Shown: one piece after another, positions 19,542 to 21,444 of the stretch
Layout of the letters: each line of letters opens with the position of its first letter
How positions within the stretch are numbered: position 1 is the stretch's first letter
Source of the DNA: Nostoc sp. CHAB 5834
GTDB taxonomy: Bacteria > Cyanobacteriota > Cyanobacteriia > Cyanobacteriales > Nostocaceae
Direction: 5' to 3'
Assembly: GCA_020829485.1 (NCBI GenBank)
Contig: JAIVFU010000108.1
Coordinates: forward strand, 1 to 21,444
Length of the DNA: 21,444 nucleotides
Notes under the pieces: model-generated
What the model was told of the DNA's origin: nothing
What the model saw: only the letters and a program-made list of their open reading frames with translations
Databases searched by the model: none
Position numbers and translations under genes: made by a program

Positions 19542-21444
19542 ATGTCTACCCAAATCGAAACTGCACTCAAGTCGCTCGGAGATATTTTTCTCGAAGAAAT
19601 TAAGTCGGCAAATGAACGGTCGGAAGCGGCCGTTGCACGCGCTGAAACTACTGAGGCTCAATTGAAGTCTGTGGCGACAATCCTTCGCGGCATGGTTGCA
19701 GCACTGCCGACGCCTGCAAATGATACCTCTGCGCCTCTTGCAGAAAATGCACTTCCCACCAAGGTCGCAAAAACCCGGTCCGCGCGTAACGGCGCATGCA
19801 CCGATGCCAACCTTCTCGATGCTCTCAGCACCGAGTGGACTGGCGCAGGGAAGCTGCACAAGCTTCTCACATCTCGCGGCTTCCACATCTCCGAGGGGTC
19901 TGTCTACAATCGCTTGCGCAAGCTTTGCGCAACATATCCCGACAAGGTTGAGGCTGCTGACAAGCCTGAGCGGTGGCGTCTCAAGTTCGCACCTGTTGGT
20001 ATCCCGAGGGAACCCGAGCACGATGTTATGTCGAAGGTTGCGCGCAAGTCCGGGAAACGGAAATCAGTATCGACTTCCCCTACTGCCTCAAATGATAATG
20101 TGGGAGTTGTTCATACGCCCGTCCTCTATCATGGGGACTGCCTCCAGATTATGCAGACAATTCCCGATGGGTCGGTTGATCTTATCCTTGCCGACCTTCC
20201 TTATGGCGTGACCAAATGTTCATTCGATAAGTTGATCCCCCTTAATCCGCTGTGGGAGCAATATCGCCGTGTGATCAAACCCACTGGAGCGATTGTCCTT
20301 TTTGCCGCTCAACCCTTTACGTCTGCGTTGAGCGCGTCAAACCCCCGTTGGCTGAAATATAGCCTCGTATGGCAGAAGCCTAAGCCAAGCGGATTTCTTC
20401 AATCGAAAAATCGTCCGTTGATGAGTCATGAGGACATCCTTGTGTTTAGTCCCGGCACAACAGTGCACAAGGGTATGTCCAAGCGTCGTATGACGTATAA
20501 CCCGCAAGGGGTTTCCTCAGCGGGTATGAAAGTCGTTAAGGCTCGCCGCACGGCAATGGCTCATCTCGGCACAAACCGCGTTCATGCACGGGCAACTGAA
20601 TATGAGGCTTATACCGGGTATCCGCGTTCTGTTCTTTCGTTTGGAAAAGACGCGGCCAAAGACGGTATTAAATGTCACCACTTCGCCAAACCGCTCGATC
20701 TGCTTGAATATCTCATTCGCACCTATTCTAACGCTGGCGAAATGGTGCTCGACAACACAATGGGCAGCGGTAGCACCTGCATCGCGGCCATGAACACCGG
20801 ACGGCGCTCAATCGGTATTGAGATGGACCCACGTTGGTTCGCAGCGGCACAAGCTCGCATTTCGAAACATGCTGTAACTCAAAGCGACTTTGCTACCGCT
20901 TCGCATGCGGTCAGTTCCGCGCCAGAGGAAAAGATCGCAGAGTATGCTGATAAAAAGGGCGCGCGAAGCAATCAAAATCTCGCGCCATCTTGTAATGGCC
21001 AAATTGCGGTATCGGCGTCAACGCCCTCAATCGTTAGCCCAGCAATCCAGCTTGGCAAAGCTTCGCTCTACACCGGCGACTGTCTTGAAGTGATGCGTTC
21101 AATGGAAGCAGAGAGCGTCGATCTCATTTTTACATCGCCTCCCTACAATTTGGGCGTGCCTGTCGGCGGACGCAAAACCAGTGGTCGCAAACTGGGGCAC
21201 CGTAAGGTCTATCGCGGTTACGCATCTCATAACGACAATATGCCGCACAAAAATTACGTTTCGTGGATGCGCAGCGTGCTTAAGGAGTGCTGGCGATTGC
21301 TTCGCCCTGACGGCGCGATATTTTTTAATCACAAACCTCGGATTGAAAAATTGAACCTTATGACGCCTTCGGAACTCAACCCTGACCTTCCGCTGCGCCA
21401 GATTATTATTTGGAATCGTAAGGGAGGCACAAACTTTAACGAGC
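19542..21444 (+). CDS. Two-headed DNA methyltransferase (two beta-class domains), partial, runs off right edge
   Basis: Start ATG 19542 has AAGGA nine bases upstream. The 634 visible codons hold a charged helical tag (1-60), a low-complexity linker, a winged-helix-like part (about 88-150, LLDALSTEW to PERWRLK), a first catalytic domain with DLPYG (218-222) and SAM motif DNTMGSGST (404-412), a linker of about 95 residues, and a second domain starting YTGDCLEVM with TSPPYNLG (531-538). The first domain is like phage-type adenine methyltransferases that carry DLPYG. The second resembles the left-edge enzyme at roughly 60% identity by eye, including ECWRLL.PDGAIFFNHKPRI. Both follow the beta motif order, although motif I of the second lies outside. 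Two active sites in one chain could mark two sequences or both strands of one asymmetric site. No restriction partner is visible. Confidence 0.88.
   Translation, partial: MSTQIETALKSLGDIFLEEIKSANERSEAAVARAETTEAQLKSVATILRGMVAALPTPANDTSAPLAENALPTKVAKTRSARNGACTDANLLDALSTEWTGAGKLHKLLTSRGFHISEGSVYNRLRKLCATYPDKVEAADKPERWRLKFAPVGIPREPEHDVMSKVARKSGKRKSVSTSPTASNDNVGVVHTPVLYHGDCLQIMQTIPDGSVDLILADLPYGVTKCSFDKLIPLNPLWEQYRRVIKPTGAIVLFAAQPFTSALSASNPRWLKYSLVWQKPKPSGFLQSKNRPLMSHEDILVFSPGTTVHKGMSKRRMTYNPQGVSSAGMKVVKARRTAMAHLGTNRVHARATEYEAYTGYPRSVLSFGKDAAKDGIKCHHFAKPLDLLEYLIRTYSNAGEMVLDNTMGSGSTCIAAMNTGRRSIGIEMDPRWFAAAQARISKHAVTQSDFATASHAVSSAPEEKIAEYADKKGARSNQNLAPSCNGQIAVSASTPSIVSPAIQLGKASLYTGDCLEVMRSMEAESVDLIFTSPPYNLGVPVGGRKTSGRKLGHRKVYRGYASHNDNMPHKNYVSWMRSVLKECWRLLRPDGAIFFNHKPRIEKLNLMTPSELNPDLPLRQIIIWNRKGGTNFNE

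Noticed and set aside
1..21444. Window as a complete circular plasmid whose ends join within one methyltransferase
   Set aside because: The two edge genes are on opposite strands and run outward, so they would converge, not join. No terminal overlap is visible.
1..21444. tRNA genes, CRISPR arrays, insertion sequences, integrase and attachment sites
   Set aside because: Looked for on both strands; no cloverleaf-like conserved sequence, regular repeat-spacer pattern, transposase motif or tRNA-end repeat seen by eye.

Overview
The window looks like an accessory (mobile-element or defence-island) stretch of a Gram-negative bacterial genome, plasmid or phage-plasmid. Base composition is near half G+C by eye, Shine-Dalgarno (SD) leaders are clear, and genes are packed in short operons with 1-10 bp overlaps. 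The mix of small families (MESH1-like hydrolase, zinc-ribbon orphan, GIY-YIG orphans, DUF4258-like protein) suggests an alphaproteobacterium, but this is a weak inference from family flavour. I see no rRNA, tRNA, CRISPR array, insertion sequence or integrase.

Layout. Left edge (1-592, minus): start of a beta-class DNA methyltransferase running off the window. Divergent from it across an AT-rich 270 bp control region is a 941-residue protein (926-3751) with archaeo-eukaryotic-primase-like motifs followed by degenerate helicase-like motifs, the best candidate for a replication protein. A strong hairpin (3750-3779) ends it and the convergent minus-strand operon 6963->3956. That operon encodes, in order, a GIY-YIG protein, three unrecognised proteins, a MESH1-type (p)ppGpp hydrolase broken by a one-base deletion, a zinc-ribbon protein and a second GIY-YIG protein. 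Going right from 7000, plus strand: an M15-peptidase-like protein coupled by TTGA overlap to a helix-turn-helix-like partner (7000-8144); then an Xre regulator overlapping a DUF4258-like toxin candidate, followed by an HTH-GIY-YIG protein (8384-10151).

The core of interest is 10397-15458, a compact plus-strand operon: a 74-residue conserved small protein behind a 19 bp palindrome, a GHKL (MORC/MutL-type) ATPase, two unassigned proteins and a C5-cytosine DNA methyltransferase. GHKL ATPases beside Dcm-type methylases are known from restriction-like systems, but the usual helicase (Z1) and nuclease partners are not visible here, so this may be an undescribed variant.

The right third (15520-19450) holds small accessory genes: a Cys/His-rich protein, a HAD phosphatase-like protein, unknowns around a divergent control region with repeats, a two-gene unit ending in a UDG-fold-like protein, and a KOW-like protein. 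At the right edge (19542->) lies a two-headed DNA methyltransferase. Its second catalytic half and N-terminal helical tag are close relatives of the left-edge methyltransferase, and the two genes share a 12-nt upstream element at nearly the same distance. The window is thus bracketed by related methyltransferases.
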